A stretch of DNA of 64,000 nucleotides from Gelatoporia subvermispora B (GCA_000320605.2 KB445806.1:24409-88408); one strand, 5' to 3'. Numbered from the stretch's first letter, positions 45,742 to 57,839 are shown. Program-made: numbers and translations. The notes: generated by a model not told the origin, from the letters alone.

Positions 45742-47428
45742 ATGTCCTCAAATTCAGTAGGCGATTTCCCTTCGCTTCAATACGAGTCAACTCTGACCTA
45801 AGACTCATAGGAAAATGGAACGAGTTCAGGAAGTGCAGGCAGTTCCACATCCAAACTGCCGCTGCAAGATTACACCCGCTACGGACGGCAGTTGATTCTA
45901 AGCGAGCTGGGCCTCCCGGGTCTGTATCTCGCCACAAAATATGACCAGGAAGTCGGAGCTTATGGATCCGACAGGTCAGTTGAAGCTGCATGATGCATCC
46001 GTCGTTGTAGTGGGCGCGGGGGGACTAGGATGTCCTGCTCTCCAGTATCTCGCCGCGGCCGGCGTCGGTACGTACTTCTTTACATCTGCTCTGCATTATG
46101 CAAGTTATGCTGTGATTGTCTAGGCAGAATAGGAGTCATTGACCATGACTATGTTGAGCTCTCAAACCTCCAACGGCAGGTCTTGCACACCGAAGCACGG
46201 ATCGGGATGCCAAAAGCCCTGTCTGCCGCAGAGGCAATCAAGCAGTACGCGAAGAATCTGCAATATTTCTCATCCTCCCGCTCACTCTCCTTACACCAGA
46301 ATAAACCACACCGTGCACGTGCACCCCGTCGTCGTCGCACTCACGTCTTCTAACGCCGAGTCCCTCCTATCGGGGTACGACCTCATCCTCGACTGCACGG
46401 ACAACCTGCCCGCGCGATACCTCCTCTCGGACGTCGCCGTGCGACTCGGGCGCCCGCTCGTGAGCGGCGCGGCGCAGCAACTCGTCGGGCAGCTCTGCAC
46501 GTACCACCTCCCGCTCGCGGAGGGCGCGGGGCGCGGGCCTTGCTTCCGGTGCCTCTTCCCGCGCCCGCCCGCGCCGGACCTCGCGGGCAGCTGCGCAGAG
46601 CTGGGCATCCTCGGCGCGGTCACGGGCGTCGTCGGCACGCTGCAGGCCGTCGAGGCGATCAAGCTCATCACGGGCACGCACGGTGCGTCCGCGCAGCGCG
46701 GTAGAGACGGGGGCTGATGAGCTGATGAGAGCGCAGATGGCAAGCCGACGCTACTGATGTACTCGGCCCTCGGCACGCCGCCGTTCCGCAATGTGACCCT
46801 GCGCGCGCGCCGCCCGACATGTCCCGCGTGCGGGGACGAGGGCGAGAGGGTCGGCGCGATTTCGGAGACGGATTATGTCGCATTCTGCGGGGGTGAGCGG
46901 CCGGATTGGGTCTCGCGGGGTCTCGCGAACGACTCTGCGGACACGCGAATACGTGCGAAGGTGAGCACCCGCACCACCCAAGGAGTTATCAATTTACTCA
47001 GAGCTGCTCTTGCCAGGAATTGGACGCCGTCCTACGCGAACGAGCGAATGTGCAGCTGATTGATGTGCGACCAGCTGTGGAGTTTGGGATTTGCCACATT
47101 CCTGGGTCAATTAGTATGTCCCTCACCCATTGGCATGTCGAATCTGCGCCACTAACGACCACCACCAGACGTGCCAGTTAAAGAACTCGTTGCAAATCCA
47201 GCGGATTATGTGGACTCTAATGGCAGGCCAGTCCTGCCTGACGCAGGGCAGGCAGAGAGACCACAGTCAGATCCACCAGAGACATATGTCATCTGCCGTC
47301 TGGGCAACGACTCGCAGATCGCGGTCGACGCCCTGCGGAGCGCAGGCGCAAAGGGCATTGTCAAAGATCTCGTAGGAGGGCTGCGTGCCTGGGCGCACGA
47401 CGTAGACCAAACATTCCCTGTATACTAA
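45742..47428 (+). CDS. UBA4: Adenylyltransferase and sulfurtransferase Uba4 (MOCS3)
   Basis: E1-like enzyme that activates Urm1 for tRNA thiolation and urmylation. The first exon gives only MSSNS; a 57-nt intron joins it to [10 protein letters not shown] and then [21 protein letters not shown]. The adenylation domain shows [34 protein letters not shown] and [18 protein letters not shown]. Zinc cysteines are CFRC and CPAC. The E1 catalytic Cys fits [14 protein letters not shown] (the family has NCA-GGVLG). The C-terminal rhodanese domain has [21 protein letters not shown] and active-site Cys in [11 protein letters not shown], ending [22 protein letters not shown]. It is divergent from DOC1 (219 bp apart) and convergent with ALG12, 96 bp apart. 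Confidence 0.94.
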
Positions 47429-47524
47429 CCGGCTATCGAGCTGCAGCACAGCACGTACACTATCTTCTCGCGCCAAGCTCCGATTCACTCAGACCGTGAT
47501 ATTCCCCTTCCACGCGACCTAGCG

Positions 47525-49493
47525 CTACAGCCCCCGCCGCTCGAGGATGACCAGCTGCGGGCTACGCACCATCTCCAGTACGTGCGTCGCAGCGCCCAGC
47601 AACCCACCCTTGAGCGCTCCCCCGTTGACGTGCCAATGCTCAAACCCCTCTACGGCGGCCACCGCCCTCCACGCGCCGGAGCGCTCCAGCGCCGCCGCGG
47701 CATCTACCTCCGCGATCGCGTGCGTGATGGCGCGTGCAGCGCTCAGCGCGACGGGCGCGATGTTCTCCGTTTTGTTGTACACCCAGTCGTACCGGTCCGC
47801 AGGCGGCCACAGCGCGCGGGCGCGGCACAGATTCTTGAGGTGCGGCGGCGCGTGCGTGTGCAGGAAGAGCGATGCGCCGGTCTGTGCGGCGAGGTTCGAT
47901 ATGTGCACGTGCACTGGCGGGGGTCAGGTTAGCTTGTCGCAAGGATCCCGAGTGCAGAGCATGTGCGGCGCACCGTGGTCGTGCGTGCTGTACTTCTCGT
48001 TGAAGAGTGCGAGTGCCGCTCCGCCGGGGTAGTTCGCGATGGAGGCGCGCGTATGGACGAATGTCACGAGGCAGTTCCCAGCGAGCAGCCCTGCGACGGC
48101 GAGGAAGCATAGTCGGCCAAACCGTGTGCCTTTCCTCCGAGAGATCCTAGAAGCTCTCGTAAGACATTACTATTGAAGTGGGGCTCACCGGACTTACAAC
48201 CATGTTGCACCTCGTGCAGCTGCAACGTTGAATAAGGGTACAACATATACGACGAAGCGCCATTCTTTGTGCCCGAGTCCGCTGATGAGCCCGAGGAACG
48301 TCAGCGCCGGCAGCAGAATAGCGCGAATACGCCCGTCGACGATAAATCCGACCATAGAGAGCGGAAATGCGGAGAGCAGGAGCTTGGGCACGTGGACTGT
48401 GAAGTACTCGTGGAAGGGTGAGACCTGGCAAGGCGCAAGTGAGTTACGCGCTGGGCGGTGAGGAATCGTCGAGACACTCACTCCCCACTCGGAGCTCTTC
48501 CCTTGAAAGACATTGAAGTATAAACCGTACAGTTCAGGCCAGAGCGGCCACTGTTTCCAGAAATACGAGTCGACACTGATCGTCAGTGCTAGCAGTTGTT
48601 ACGGTGAGCGTAACTCGCTGCAGACAAAGGGAGCGATACATACCTGCGGACATCAGCCCGGATACGAGCCCTGTCTTGATAACGGCCCAGAAGCTGGCAT
48701 ACCCACGCACGAGAGACTGTAGAACGAGAGGTGCAAGGAGCAGCACCACTTCTGCACGGAACACGACAGCTGTGAACGTGAGCAGCGCGATCATAGCCAG
48801 TATGCTCCATTGCGACGGTCTGGTAGAGTTCGGGGCGCGGTTCACGAGTGCACAGAGCGCAACATTCACTTGCTGGAGTGTCAGCAGGTGGGGAGTCCCC
48901 GAATAGTCACGAAGCTGGTCGGCGTACCCGGGAACAGCGCGAACATGTTGGGGAGTGTCCGGCCTATCCAGAAGGGTAGATGGAACTGCGTGCATGTGAG
49001 CAATGCAAACAGCGTGCTCGTCGGGCCCCCGAAGCGGCGCGATACTGCACGCCGGAGGAAGCAGAGGCCGAGGGTGTTGGTAGACGCTAGCACGAGCCGG
49101 ACTGTGGTGCTCCGTGAGTCGCAACGCGCATACATATACTGAATGAGACGAACCGACGACTTGCAAGTCGGATTTGTCGCGCACGAGGCCATACATACAA
49201 GCGAGCCGGATGGCGGGCTGCGCGAGCCAGGCGAGGAGGACGCTCCCGACGAACGTCCGCGGGACTGCGCCGGGGAACACGTTGTGGTCATACTTGGCAC
49301 GTCAAGACACCTTACGGGGCGGCGACAAGAGGATATATGCGCGCACATTGGGCAGGGCGGCGGGGCGCACGCCGTACATGAGCACGTCGTGCGTCGCGTG
49401 CAGGTTGAAGCTCTCCTCGACCTTCGAGTACGGCGCAAGCAGGACGTGGGCCCATGTCGTGGCAAATATGACGACGTCTAGTGCTGTGCTCAT
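47525..49493 (-). CDS. ALG12: Dolichyl-P-Man:Man7GlcNAc2-PP-dolichol alpha-1,6-mannosyltransferase
   Basis: ER-membrane GT22 enzyme adding the eighth mannose of the N-glycan precursor. Minus-strand exons give ALDVVIFATTWAHVLLAPYS, KVEESFNLHATHDVLMYG (the GT22 loop signature), YDHNVFPGAVPRTFVGSV, VRLVLASTNTLGLCFLRRAVSRRFGG, FHLPFWIGRTLPNMFALFP, a hydrophobic exon with LLTFTAVVFRAEVVLLLAPL, VDSYFWKQWPLWPELYGLYFNVFQGKSSEWG, then the C-terminal exons ending LVILERRGL. The start at 49493 (MSTALDV) is chosen because the nine residues upstream look non-conserved. An alternative start is at 49520. Confidence 0.92.
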
Positions 49494-49891
49494 TGTATGT
49501 GATGCATGAATACGAGGCACGCAGGCTCTGGTCTGTCAGGAAAAAGCGAGCGATAGGTGTAGTTGTGTAGCAAGTGGCAGCACCATGCACGTCGAGCGCG
49601 GAAGTACAATCGCGACTGGGCGCTTCCGCGTGGATGAGGCCTATGAGGTTCGGATGCAAGCACTTGGAATCTCGCGTCCCTTCTCACTGCAAATAAGAGT
49701 ACAAGCAGCCATGCAATGGCACATATAGCATAGCAGACAGCACAAGAAAACATGCTAGTAGTGCAGGGGTACGTAAGTAGATGCAATGCAGTTGTCCGTC
49801 CTATCGAGTCGTAAGAAATCCATCCGAGTCCGTCGTCGCGCGTGAGTCTGATCTAAATATAGCGCGTCAGACGCAGCAAGCCCACGCTGGT

Positions 49892-50652
49892 TTACGCCAG
49901 GACGAGCCACGCTCCACCGAGCACACCCACGAGCGTGCCCGCAGCCATGCCGAACCACCTGTGCTCGAGCGAGAGGGGTGCTGGCGCCGCTGCGTTGGTC
50001 GTCGCGGGGACAGTGTTGGTGCCGATGAGGCTGAGCCACTGGCTGTACTGCAGGATCGTGCCGGCGGTCGTCGAGTGCGTGAGCGCTGCGGGGGACGTGG
50101 GCGTGAAGATTGCCGTTAGCGCGACGGTGTCACCTGCGGCGGCCGATTGTCAGTGCGTGCGGAGGTAATGGGATTGGGAGGCAGACGTACCGTTGCCGTC
50201 GGTCGTGGTGTAAGTGTACACAGTAGGCTCCTGCACCGCGGGCGTCGGGGGCGGGGCGCCGACAGGGCCCTGCTGCACCTGCTGGGCTGCGGGCGTCGTT
50301 GGAACGGCAGCGGCGGCGGGAGTGGAAACTGCGGGAGTGGACAAGGCGGGAGTGGACAGGGCAGTCGTAGATGGGCCCGTGATGGTCTCTCTGTAGCCTG
50401 ATCAGCGCTGCACATCCTCGACGACAACGACAACATATGTACGCACAGAATCTCCGTAGTCGGAATGAGGAGGACTGGGTCCGTAGTAATGACTTCGACG
50501 ACGGTCTCGCCAAGGCTACACAAGATGACCGAGTTAGTTAGGTGAGGGGGATGAGTAACATGGGCGACTCACTCGTCGGTGGTCGTGATCGTCTGGCCGA
50601 GGACAGACAGCACCCCGAGGGCGAGGGCGGAGATGAGCACAGATAGCCGCAT
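49892..50652 (-). CDS. Small secreted Ser/Thr/Pro-rich protein with hydrophobic C terminus
   Basis: No family recognised. It begins with a signal peptide (MRLSVLISALALGVLSVLGQ), then TITTTDD, LGETVVEVITTDPVLLIPTTEIL and a long Thr/Ser/Ala/Pro stretch (TALSTPALSTPAVSTPAAAAV) likely to be O-mannosylated. It ends TILQYSQWLSLIGTNTVPA, then LSLEHRWFGMAAGTLVGVLGGAWLVLA. The final 17 or so residues are hydrophobic with no basic tail, as in a GPI-attachment signal or short membrane anchor. About three introns; exact boundaries in the middle are less certain. Divergent from OLA1 (about 380 bp). Confidence 0.72.
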
Positions 50653-51029
50653 ACTGGTGAGCGGTGGTGGTGAGGAGGGCGTCGGGGACGGTGCGGAGGG
50701 AACCTGAGGATTGTCCCAGCTATTCTTGCCTGCGTACCAATTCGTCCGCCACAGTTTCTCGCTCCAGCTGCGGGCGGCACGCCCGGCAGTGACACAGCAT
50801 GCGTGACTTGGCGTCACAAAATATGCAGAATTCAAAGTCCGACGATGCATTTGGGCGAATGGCGGATCGCGATACACGATCGATGGTGTTTTCGCAGCTT
50901 TTTCGTCTTCGCTGCAGCGCACCATCGTCCCCGTCCCCCTCCTTTCCCTTCTACCCCTCCCTCTCCCTCCACCCATCCCTTAGGCACTTTTCTACATCTC
51001 TTCCAGTAGCTGCGAAAAAGGCCAAGAAG

Positions 51030-53006
51030 ATGCCCCCCAAGAAAGCCGCTCAGGAGAAGAAGGCCCTCCTCGGCAGGCCCGGTAACAATCTCAAGATTGG
51101 TATCGTAGGTCTGTTTCATTTGACTGCCGCAAAGATATCTGCTTCACCTTGTTTTTTTTTCTGTAGGCCTACCAAACGTAGGGAAATCTTCATTCTTCAA
51201 CGTCCTCTCCAAGACCGGTATGTCTCTTCGCGCGTAGTAGTCGCGCGCCCTTCTGATCGTCCTACCAGACTTGGGCATTGCGAGAAACTTTCCCTATGCG
51301 ACTATCGACCCTGAGGTGCGTTCATAACATCCGCTTTGATTTACCTACCCTCAACCGTAATGATCTGGTGGACGCATAGGAAGCACGCGTCCCCGTCCCC
51401 GACGCGCGCTTCGAATGGCTCTGCGAGACCTACAAGCCCGCATCACGCGTGCCTGCCTTCCTCACCTGCATCGACATTGCCGGTCTCACTGCAGGCGCGT
51501 CAACCGGCGCGGGTCTCGGCAATGCCTTCTTGTCGCACGTCCGCGCCGTCGACGGTATCTTCCAGGTTGTCCGCGCGTTCGATGACGCGGAGGTGACCCA
51601 CGTCGAGGGCGACGTCGACCCGCTCCGCGACATGGAGATCATCAGCACCGAGCTCCGCCTCAAGGACATCGAGTGGGTCGAGAAGCACCTTGATGGCCTC
51701 AAGAAGAGCGGCCGTTCGCTCGGCAACAACAGCCTGGCGGACAAGGCCAAGAAGGAGGAGATTGCCACCGTGGAGAAGATGTACAAGGTCTTGACCGTCG
51801 AGAACAAGGACATCCGCAAGGCGGAGTGGACGAATAGAGAGGTGCGCGTTAGTTTCTTTCACTTTGCTCCATATTTGGCCCCTTGGACTTCAGTTCTTGG
51901 TCAATATTCACCGTTCATATGATGATAAAGAGTACATTACTCGATCTAACCCAGCTCGTCGAGGAGGGAGTAACGCCCCATCCACTGAGATACTGTTTTT
52001 ATCTGACTTTAGATTTCTACATGTTCCCCTCTGAGATATCTGTCAATGTTGTGACTTGTTACTGACATGTTCTGCAATTTCCAGGTGATTACTGCTCTCC
52101 CCAATCCGATGCATAGAACATTCGATTCCATTGTGATGACAAAGAGCCCAAGGCTCGATTAACCCAGCTCGCCGAGGCGGGAGTAACGCCCCAAATGCCC
52201 ATGAGATAATCTTTCCATCTGACCCTCCATCCCCTTATCCCATTTACTCTCCTCACCGTCCCACGATCGTACTAACCTCCTCCCCAAGATCGACGTCGTT
52301 AACGGGCTGCAACTGCTGACCGCGAAGCCGGTGACGTACCTCGTGAACCTGAGCGAGCGGGACTACATCCGGAAAAAGAACAAGTGGCTCCCGAAGATCA
52401 AGGCGTGGATCGACGAGCACAACCCGGGCGACCCGCTCATCCCCTTCTCCGTTGCCCTCGAGGAGCGCCTCGAGGCAATGGAACCCGAGGAGCGCGAGGA
52501 GGAGCAGAAGAAGATCGGCGCGGTCAGCGCACTGCCGAAGATCACTACTGCGGGTTACGCCAGTCTCGATGTGCGTCTTCATTGTGATGCTCCGCCTGAA
52601 ACCCGTACTGACAGAGGATATAGCTGATTCGCTACTTCACGTGTGGGCCGGACGAGGTGCGCGCTTGGACGATTCGACGCGGTACGAAGGCGCCACAAGC
52701 AGCCGGTGTCATCCAGTGAGTACCATCCTGTAAGTCTGCTATCGCGCTTTGCTAATCGTTGCTCGTGTGCTAGCACGGACTTCGAGAACAAGTTCGTCTG
52801 CGGTGAGATCATGGCCTATGAGGACCTGCGCGAGCACGGCAGCGAATCGGCCGTCAAGGCTGCGGGCAAGCTGCGGCAGCAGGGCAAACCCTACGAGAGT
52901 AAGTCCCGCTCTTCTCTTTCAAGTCGCTCTTTCAGACAATTGTTGATATATTCGCCGCTTTACAGTGCAAGACGGCGACATCGCGTACTGGAAGGCGGGC
53001 ATTTAA
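51030..53006 (+). CDS. OLA1: Obg-like ATPase 1
   Basis: Ribosome-associated YchF/Ola1 P-loop ATPase implicated in translation and stress responses. Begins [26 protein letters not shown], then [16 protein letters not shown] (G1), [16 protein letters not shown] (G2), [25 protein letters not shown] (G3) and a coiled-coil insert ([19 protein letters not shown]). NLSERDY stands where GTPases have NKxD, the Ola1 feature that favours ATP. The TGS domain has [48 protein letters not shown] and ends [13 protein letters not shown]. One intron (51842-52288) is several times longer than the others and holds two candidate snoRNAs. Confidence 0.96.
51919..52006 (+). ncRNA. Candidate box C/D snoRNA, copy 1, in OLA1 intron
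   Basis: Box C ATGATGA at 51919-51925 and box D CTGA at 52003-52006, giving about 88 nt. In between is AACCCAGCTC (51948-51957), directly followed after one base by a CUGA-like TCGA that could be box D'. That element is complementary to the conserved LSU rRNA stretch GAGCUGGGUU. The fifth base before the putative D' box faces the C of GAGC, which corresponds to the yeast 25S Cm2948 site guided by snR69, as far as I recall. The core is nearly identical in copy 2, while surrounding intron DNA is not. No clear terminal stem, so not certain. Confidence 0.55.
52133..52222 (+). ncRNA. Candidate box C/D snoRNA, copy 2, in OLA1 intron
   Basis: Box C GTGATGA at 52133-52139 and box D CTGA at 52219-52222, about 90 nt. 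It shares with copy 1 the ACCCAGCTCG guide and the following CGAGG, GGGAGTAACGCCCC block. The D'-like box is CCGA, closer to CUGA than in copy 1. Same predicted LSU rRNA target. The two copies are 214 bp apart in the same intron, so they probably arose by local duplication. Confidence 0.55.
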
Positions 53007-53488
53007 ACTAGGCGGTGACTCGGCTGGGGTGCTCTGGGTGACTTTGTAGACGGCTAGTGTATGTTCCGCGTGTAGGTTACAATAACAAGAAGTGGTACAT
53101 CCATTTGACATGCGAGCGAGGGCGATTATTGCCTATCGCTGGAGCTGGATATCGTGAGAGTCCAAACTGAAGCGTTGGTTGCACGTGTAGACGCCCGTGC
53201 ACGATCAGTGCAAGCGTTCTGGCGTTCAGCCACAATGACATGTACTAGTGCTGCTAGTATTCTCCTTTGTTTAGCACTACTTGCTTGATGACTCGCACTC
53301 TGAGTTGATTCCGGACTACACTGAGCTAGTCACGCTCCGACAATCCTGTAGATCACCGTGTTCACCGCGAACATCGCGTCAACTTCCTGCCCACTGCCCA
53401 GCGGATGTAATATCCGCCCCGGTGTGGCACGAGCTTCAAATCTCCCGCTGAGCCAAACGAACGTTCTCACCACACCAACGGGACCACA
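53007..53488. other. Spacer between OLA1 and MED25, no gene recognised
   Basis: About 480 bp containing the OLA1 3'UTR and MED25 promoter. Only short unconserved frames. Confidence 0.5.
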
Positions 53489-56400
53489 ATGGCGAGCCCA
53501 GAAGTGCTCGCAGTCGCATGCGTGGTCGACTCCTCGCTGAGCGTCGCCACGGAATGGGGGACGGTCATGTCCGAGTACATCATCCCGATGCTGCAGCGCC
53601 TCGGGGAGCACTACACCAACCGCCAGGTGCGCCCGCCGCCATGTTCGCATCGCGTCAGGCTCTGACCTATACCGTGAACTTTGTCCACTGTACGCAGTTC
53701 AGGATTTCGGTCGTCACGTACGCCACGGCGGAGACGCGCCCGACGCCGCTCGTGAGCAAGCTCTTCTTCGGGCCGCCGCAGTTGATCGTGCATGCTATGC
53801 GCGAGGAGCCCGGGAAGATAGGCGTCGGGCACACGGGCACGGGCGGAGGGCGGGGGACGGCCGCGCTCGAAGGGCTCGTCGCCGCGATCGAGGTGCGTCC
53901 TTGCAGAGTGCTCCCCCATCTTCGGTACTGACCGCCGACTGGGTAGTTCTTCGATGCGTTACGGGGAACCATGGATGTGAGTACGCGACCTCTGTGGTGG
54001 CAAAAAAAGTGCTGATATAGGTAGGTGCTGGCGAGCTATCTGGTGCATGTTGCCGCGACACCGCCGGATGCGTCGGAACGGCCCTCATGGAATATGTCGC
54101 CAGGCATGGACTCCGCCAGCTGGGACACCTTACCGTCAGAACTACGCAGAGTGCGCCTCCACAATTAACTTGGAGAATTGAGAATTGAATCATGACTCCT
54201 TCCGCTGGGATCACAGAGGGATATCCACTATAGCAATATCCTACTACGGCAACTTCCGCGGTTCCCGGAGCTTTACGCGGCGGTGCGTCCTTGCATCTTC
54301 TATTCAGTTTACAGCGGTTCTGAGAAGTCTCTCGGCAGGCAGCAGCAGGCGCGACACAGAACCCTTGGTTCTCTGTCCGACCACAGCACAACTTGCACCT
54401 CGCCGGATGGCCTGCCCCTCAAGCGAAAGGTCCGCTAGATATGTACCCCATCCCAGTTCTTACGCTGACCATGTGAACTAGTAACGAACGTAAAGCGCTC
54501 GGGGGAAGGGTCTACAGGTGTAAACGGCAGTCCAGAATCCAAGCGTCAGCGCATCGCCTCGCAAGCTTCTCCCAAACCTAATAACGCCACCCCTCCCACT
54601 GCCCCCGCCTCTACTGCAGCCTCCGCGTCTGTCCCCCTTGCACCTCCCCCATCCAACCCGACTATGCAAACCAGTCCCGCAATCGCACCCGCACCCGGCC
54701 CAAACACTGCCGCAGGCCCCGTCCCTGGACGACAGCAGCCCATGCCCGAGGCAGTCCTGCAGGTCATCGAAGGCCAGATCGCGCAGAAGACGCAGCAGGC
54801 GCAGGCGGCGGACGCCGCGGGGCGCGGCGCGGAGGCCGCGCAGATCCGCGTGGCGATGAACCCGCTGCTCGCGCAGCGCAACAAGATCAGGCAGTGGCTC
54901 GAGATGCGCCGCGTTGCGCAGGCCGCGCAGGCCGCCGCGGGGCAGAAGCCCCCTCCAGGCACGGCGCAGGCGATGCAGCCAGCGGCGGAACCCCCCGCGG
55001 CGCAGATGGCGAGTTCGACGTCAGCACCGCAGCTGCAGCCGCAGCCGCCCACTGCAGTCGGGGCGGGGGCGGGCGAGATGTCGGCGTTCGCGGAAATCCC
55101 GAAGAGCGAGTCCGTCCCGGCGGTGCCCGCGCAGACGCATCTCGGTGCGCCCTTTGCACCTGGCACGGCGGCAGGCGGCGTGCTGCAGAAGAGTCCCGCG
55201 GGGCTGCAGGTCCCGGCCGCGATGAATGCGCAGTTACTGAAGCTCGTCGAGCAGCGCAACCGCGGGGCGCAAATTAGCGGGGCGCCGGTGGACGCGGGGG
55301 TGGCCGCGGCCGCTGCAGCGGGAAATGCAGGGCTGAAACCGCAGCCCCCCACCCAAGGGATGCAGATTGTGTGGCAGGGCGTGTTCCAGTGGACCGGGTT
55401 CGATGCGGCAACGAGCCAAAGCAAGGACGTGCAGACGCATGTTGTCGTCTCCGCGAGCAGCAGTCTGGAGTCAATGTGGGCACAATAACGTCCACGTCGT
55501 AAGGAGAAGTTGGGCTAACATGGACCGCGCAGGCGACCTAATACATGGCCTACGCAGATGACGCTGAGCCCTTGTAAGGAGCCGACGGTGCCGCTGCCCG
55601 TCCTGCAGGACTGGATCAAGCGGCACAACTGCCAGCTGATTCAGGTGCACACCCCACCGGTCGTCGCGGACCCCAAGACGAATGACGACTCCTTCGTCGG
55701 GCTTGCGCGCCTGCTCCATGAGAAAAGCATCGTACGTCCATATCCTCTCCCCCACCTCTCTCCCGCCTTACTCTTCCCCCCATTAGTACGCCCTCGCAGG
55801 CTGGACCGGCGCAAGCGGGCAGATCGAGAACCGCATGCTGCTTGTCGCAGTGAAGTCGAACCAGATCATCGGTGCGTGCGCGCCCGCCGCAATCACGGAG
55901 CTGCCGAAGGCGGAGCTGCTCGGGCTACCCGCGGGGCAGCTCCCTGCGCCAGTCGTCGCAATGCTCTCGCGCCTCAGCGCGGAGCAGCAGCGCCAGCTCG
56001 CGGAGATGCCCGTCGAGCGCCGCATGCACGCGATCCGCGCGATGTGGGTCCGCCAGCAGCAGCTTGTGCAGCAGCGCCAGCAGCAGGCACAGGCGCAGGC
56101 ACAGGGCCAACAACCCGTACCCAACCTCAATCCTGTCCAGCAGCAGCAGCAACAGCAACAACAACAACAGCAACATGCACAGCAGCAACAGCAGCAGTCC
56201 TTGCAAGCTCAACAACAGGCGATGCTACAGCAGCCGTCGCACATGGTGCAGCCGCAGCTCAGTGGAAGCAGCAATGGTGGCGCGCCGCCGCTGAACATGG
56301 CACCGGGCGCGCTGCAGCCGTTCGTGAACGGGCAGCCGCCCAACCTCAGCGCGGTGCTCGGCTCGTATATCACGCAGGCCGCGCCGAACCCCGCGCAGGC

Positions 56401-56671
56401 GCAGGGTATTCCCGGTGGCGGGCAAGGCATGCAGGGCATGAACCCAGCAGCAATGCTCAACTTTGGACTGGGGCAGGGCCTGCAGGGCATGGGCGCGGGT
56501 ATGGGGGGTGGTATGGGCATGGGGCAGATGCCGGGGCCGGTGGGCGGCGGGATGCACAGGCGGACGCCGAGTGCGGGGAATGCGCCGGGCGGGCTGAGCT
56601 ATGAGATGCTTCAGTCGTTCGCGCAGCGGAACCCGGACGGCTCTGGAGGCGGAGGTGCGGGGATGGGCTGA
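53489..56671 (+). CDS. MED25: Mediator of RNA polymerase II subunit 25
   Basis: The N-terminal von Willebrand A domain of Med25 starts MASPEVLAVACVVDSSLSVATEW (MIDAS DxSxS present) and continues YIIPMLQRLGEHYTNRQ, FRISVVTYATAETRPTPLVSKLFFGPP, GHTGTGGGRGTAALEGLVAAIE, FFDALRGTMD, VLASYLVHVAATPPD and ILLRQLPRFPELYAA, then NPWFSVRPQHNLHLAGWPA. A Pro/Ala/Gln-rich linker leads to an ACID/PTOV-like domain: MQIVWQGVFQWTGFDAAT, LPVLQDWIKRHNCQLIQV, LARLLHEKSI and MLLVAVKSNQIIGACAP. The C terminus is Gln-rich then Gly/Met-rich. About eleven exons and 850-900 residues; boundaries around 54130-54560 are less certain. Basidiomycete Med25 with both domains. Confidence 0.85.
56133..56220 (+). repeat. CAG/CAA repeat encoding polyglutamine in MED25
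   Basis: Run of CAG and CAA codons after NLNPV, about 11 consecutive Gln, then HA, then six more with a few interruptions. Mixed CAG/CAA usage limits replication slippage. PolyQ is common in Mediator tail subunits. Confidence 0.85.
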
Positions 56672-56881
56672 ATGAGATGTTGGATTCTGCTAAGCCGGTG
56701 GGACCAGAACGAAATACAGATGCATTGCGGATGGACGAAGCACACAATATTGTACAATAACATTGCTTAGGATGATACACTGCTACATTGCCTGCGGGGC
56801 AGAAACAGGTAATGTTGTTCCAGCACTAACGACATACTACTTCTGTCTGCGGACTTTCGTCTCGGGCACGAGCGCTCGCAC

Positions 56882-57839
56882 TCATGGTGCTGGGGCGCTG
56901 TAGTTGCCGTCGCCCATGCCCTGGATCTTTTCGTGGTCTGCGAGGTTGGCTCGTGCCTCATACACGGTGATCACCGGTTCAGTCTTGCGCTGTCGAACGA
57001 TTAGAAGGTCCGGACACTGAGTCTCCATCAAGAGCAAGAAACCATAGTTACCTCGCTCCACTGGCCCAGGAAGCCGATGTAATAAATTCGGGTGGTATCC
57101 GCGCCTTGGGACGCTGGGAAGAACAGCGTCACAGATCTCACGTTCGGGAACTTTGCGGGCCTGGGGGCGGGCGGTGAGGAGTCGAGGACGAGGGTCAGGA
57201 CGCGGCGTGCTGGGCGTACATCACGTGGTACTCCCCGACGTCTCTGCTCTGTGCAACGGTAAACTCTTGCGTGGGCTTGAGGTCGGCAATATCAGAAAAA
57301 TCGAGGTTCTCGATGTTGTTGTACTGCGTGTGGGAGCGGGGGCTCAGTGCGGCGGCGCGGAGAGCAAATGTGGGGCGGGGTACGGACCAGTGCGACTTTG
57401 ACGGGGGTCTGGTCGCTCGGGCCCGCCTTGAGCAGCAGCGCGCGCAGCTTCACCGAGCCCGTGAACGGCACGCGCACAATCCTGTCCACACACGAGCGCA
57501 TGCTCGTACAGCAGAACGGGCGCAAAGCTTAGCAGGCGTACTCACAACTGATCGTCGGCATCCGACTCTAGGAACTGCAGCCACATTCGTTATTGTGCCT
57601 TCACGTCCGGACGTCCCAACCAGAGACGGGGTGCTCACCGTGCCCTCGTCGGTGCGCTCGTGCCAGGGCTTGATGACCTCCGCGCCGGTGCCAGGGGCGG
57701 CGGCGTTGAGCGCGACGACGTTCGCGCGGTCGATGCGCGCGAAGAGGTTGTCGCGCGGGCCGACGCCCTCGGGCATGTCGTGGTCGTGCCCGTGGCTCTC
57801 GTCGTGGCAGCCGTTTCCGTGGTCGTGGTTGTGCGACAT
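56882..57839 (-). CDS. PITH-domain protein
   Basis: Minus-strand exons give MSHNHDHGNGCHDESHGHDHD (a His-rich metal-binding-like leader), NLFARIDRANVVALNAAAPGTGAEVIKPW, FLESDADDQL, IVRVPFTGSVKLRALLLKAGPSDQTPVKVAL, YNNIENLDFSDIADLKPTQEFTVAQ, KFPNVRSVTLFFPASQGADTTRIYYIGFLGQWSE and a last exon with EPVITVYEARANLADHEKIQGMGDGNY. This is the PITH fold shared with the C-terminal domain of thioredoxin-like TXNL1, here without the thioredoxin domain, as in PITHD1. The family binds the 26S proteasome in the TXNL1 case; function here is unknown. Convergent with MED25. Confidence 0.9.

Noticed and set aside
52165..52200. Sense-strand similarity of GGCGGGAGTAAC and CAAATGCC in the OLA1 intron to LSU rRNA
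   Set aside because: Too short and interrupted to call an rRNA fragment, and sense orientation cannot guide rRNA. I kept only the antisense AACCCAGCTC element as functional evidence.
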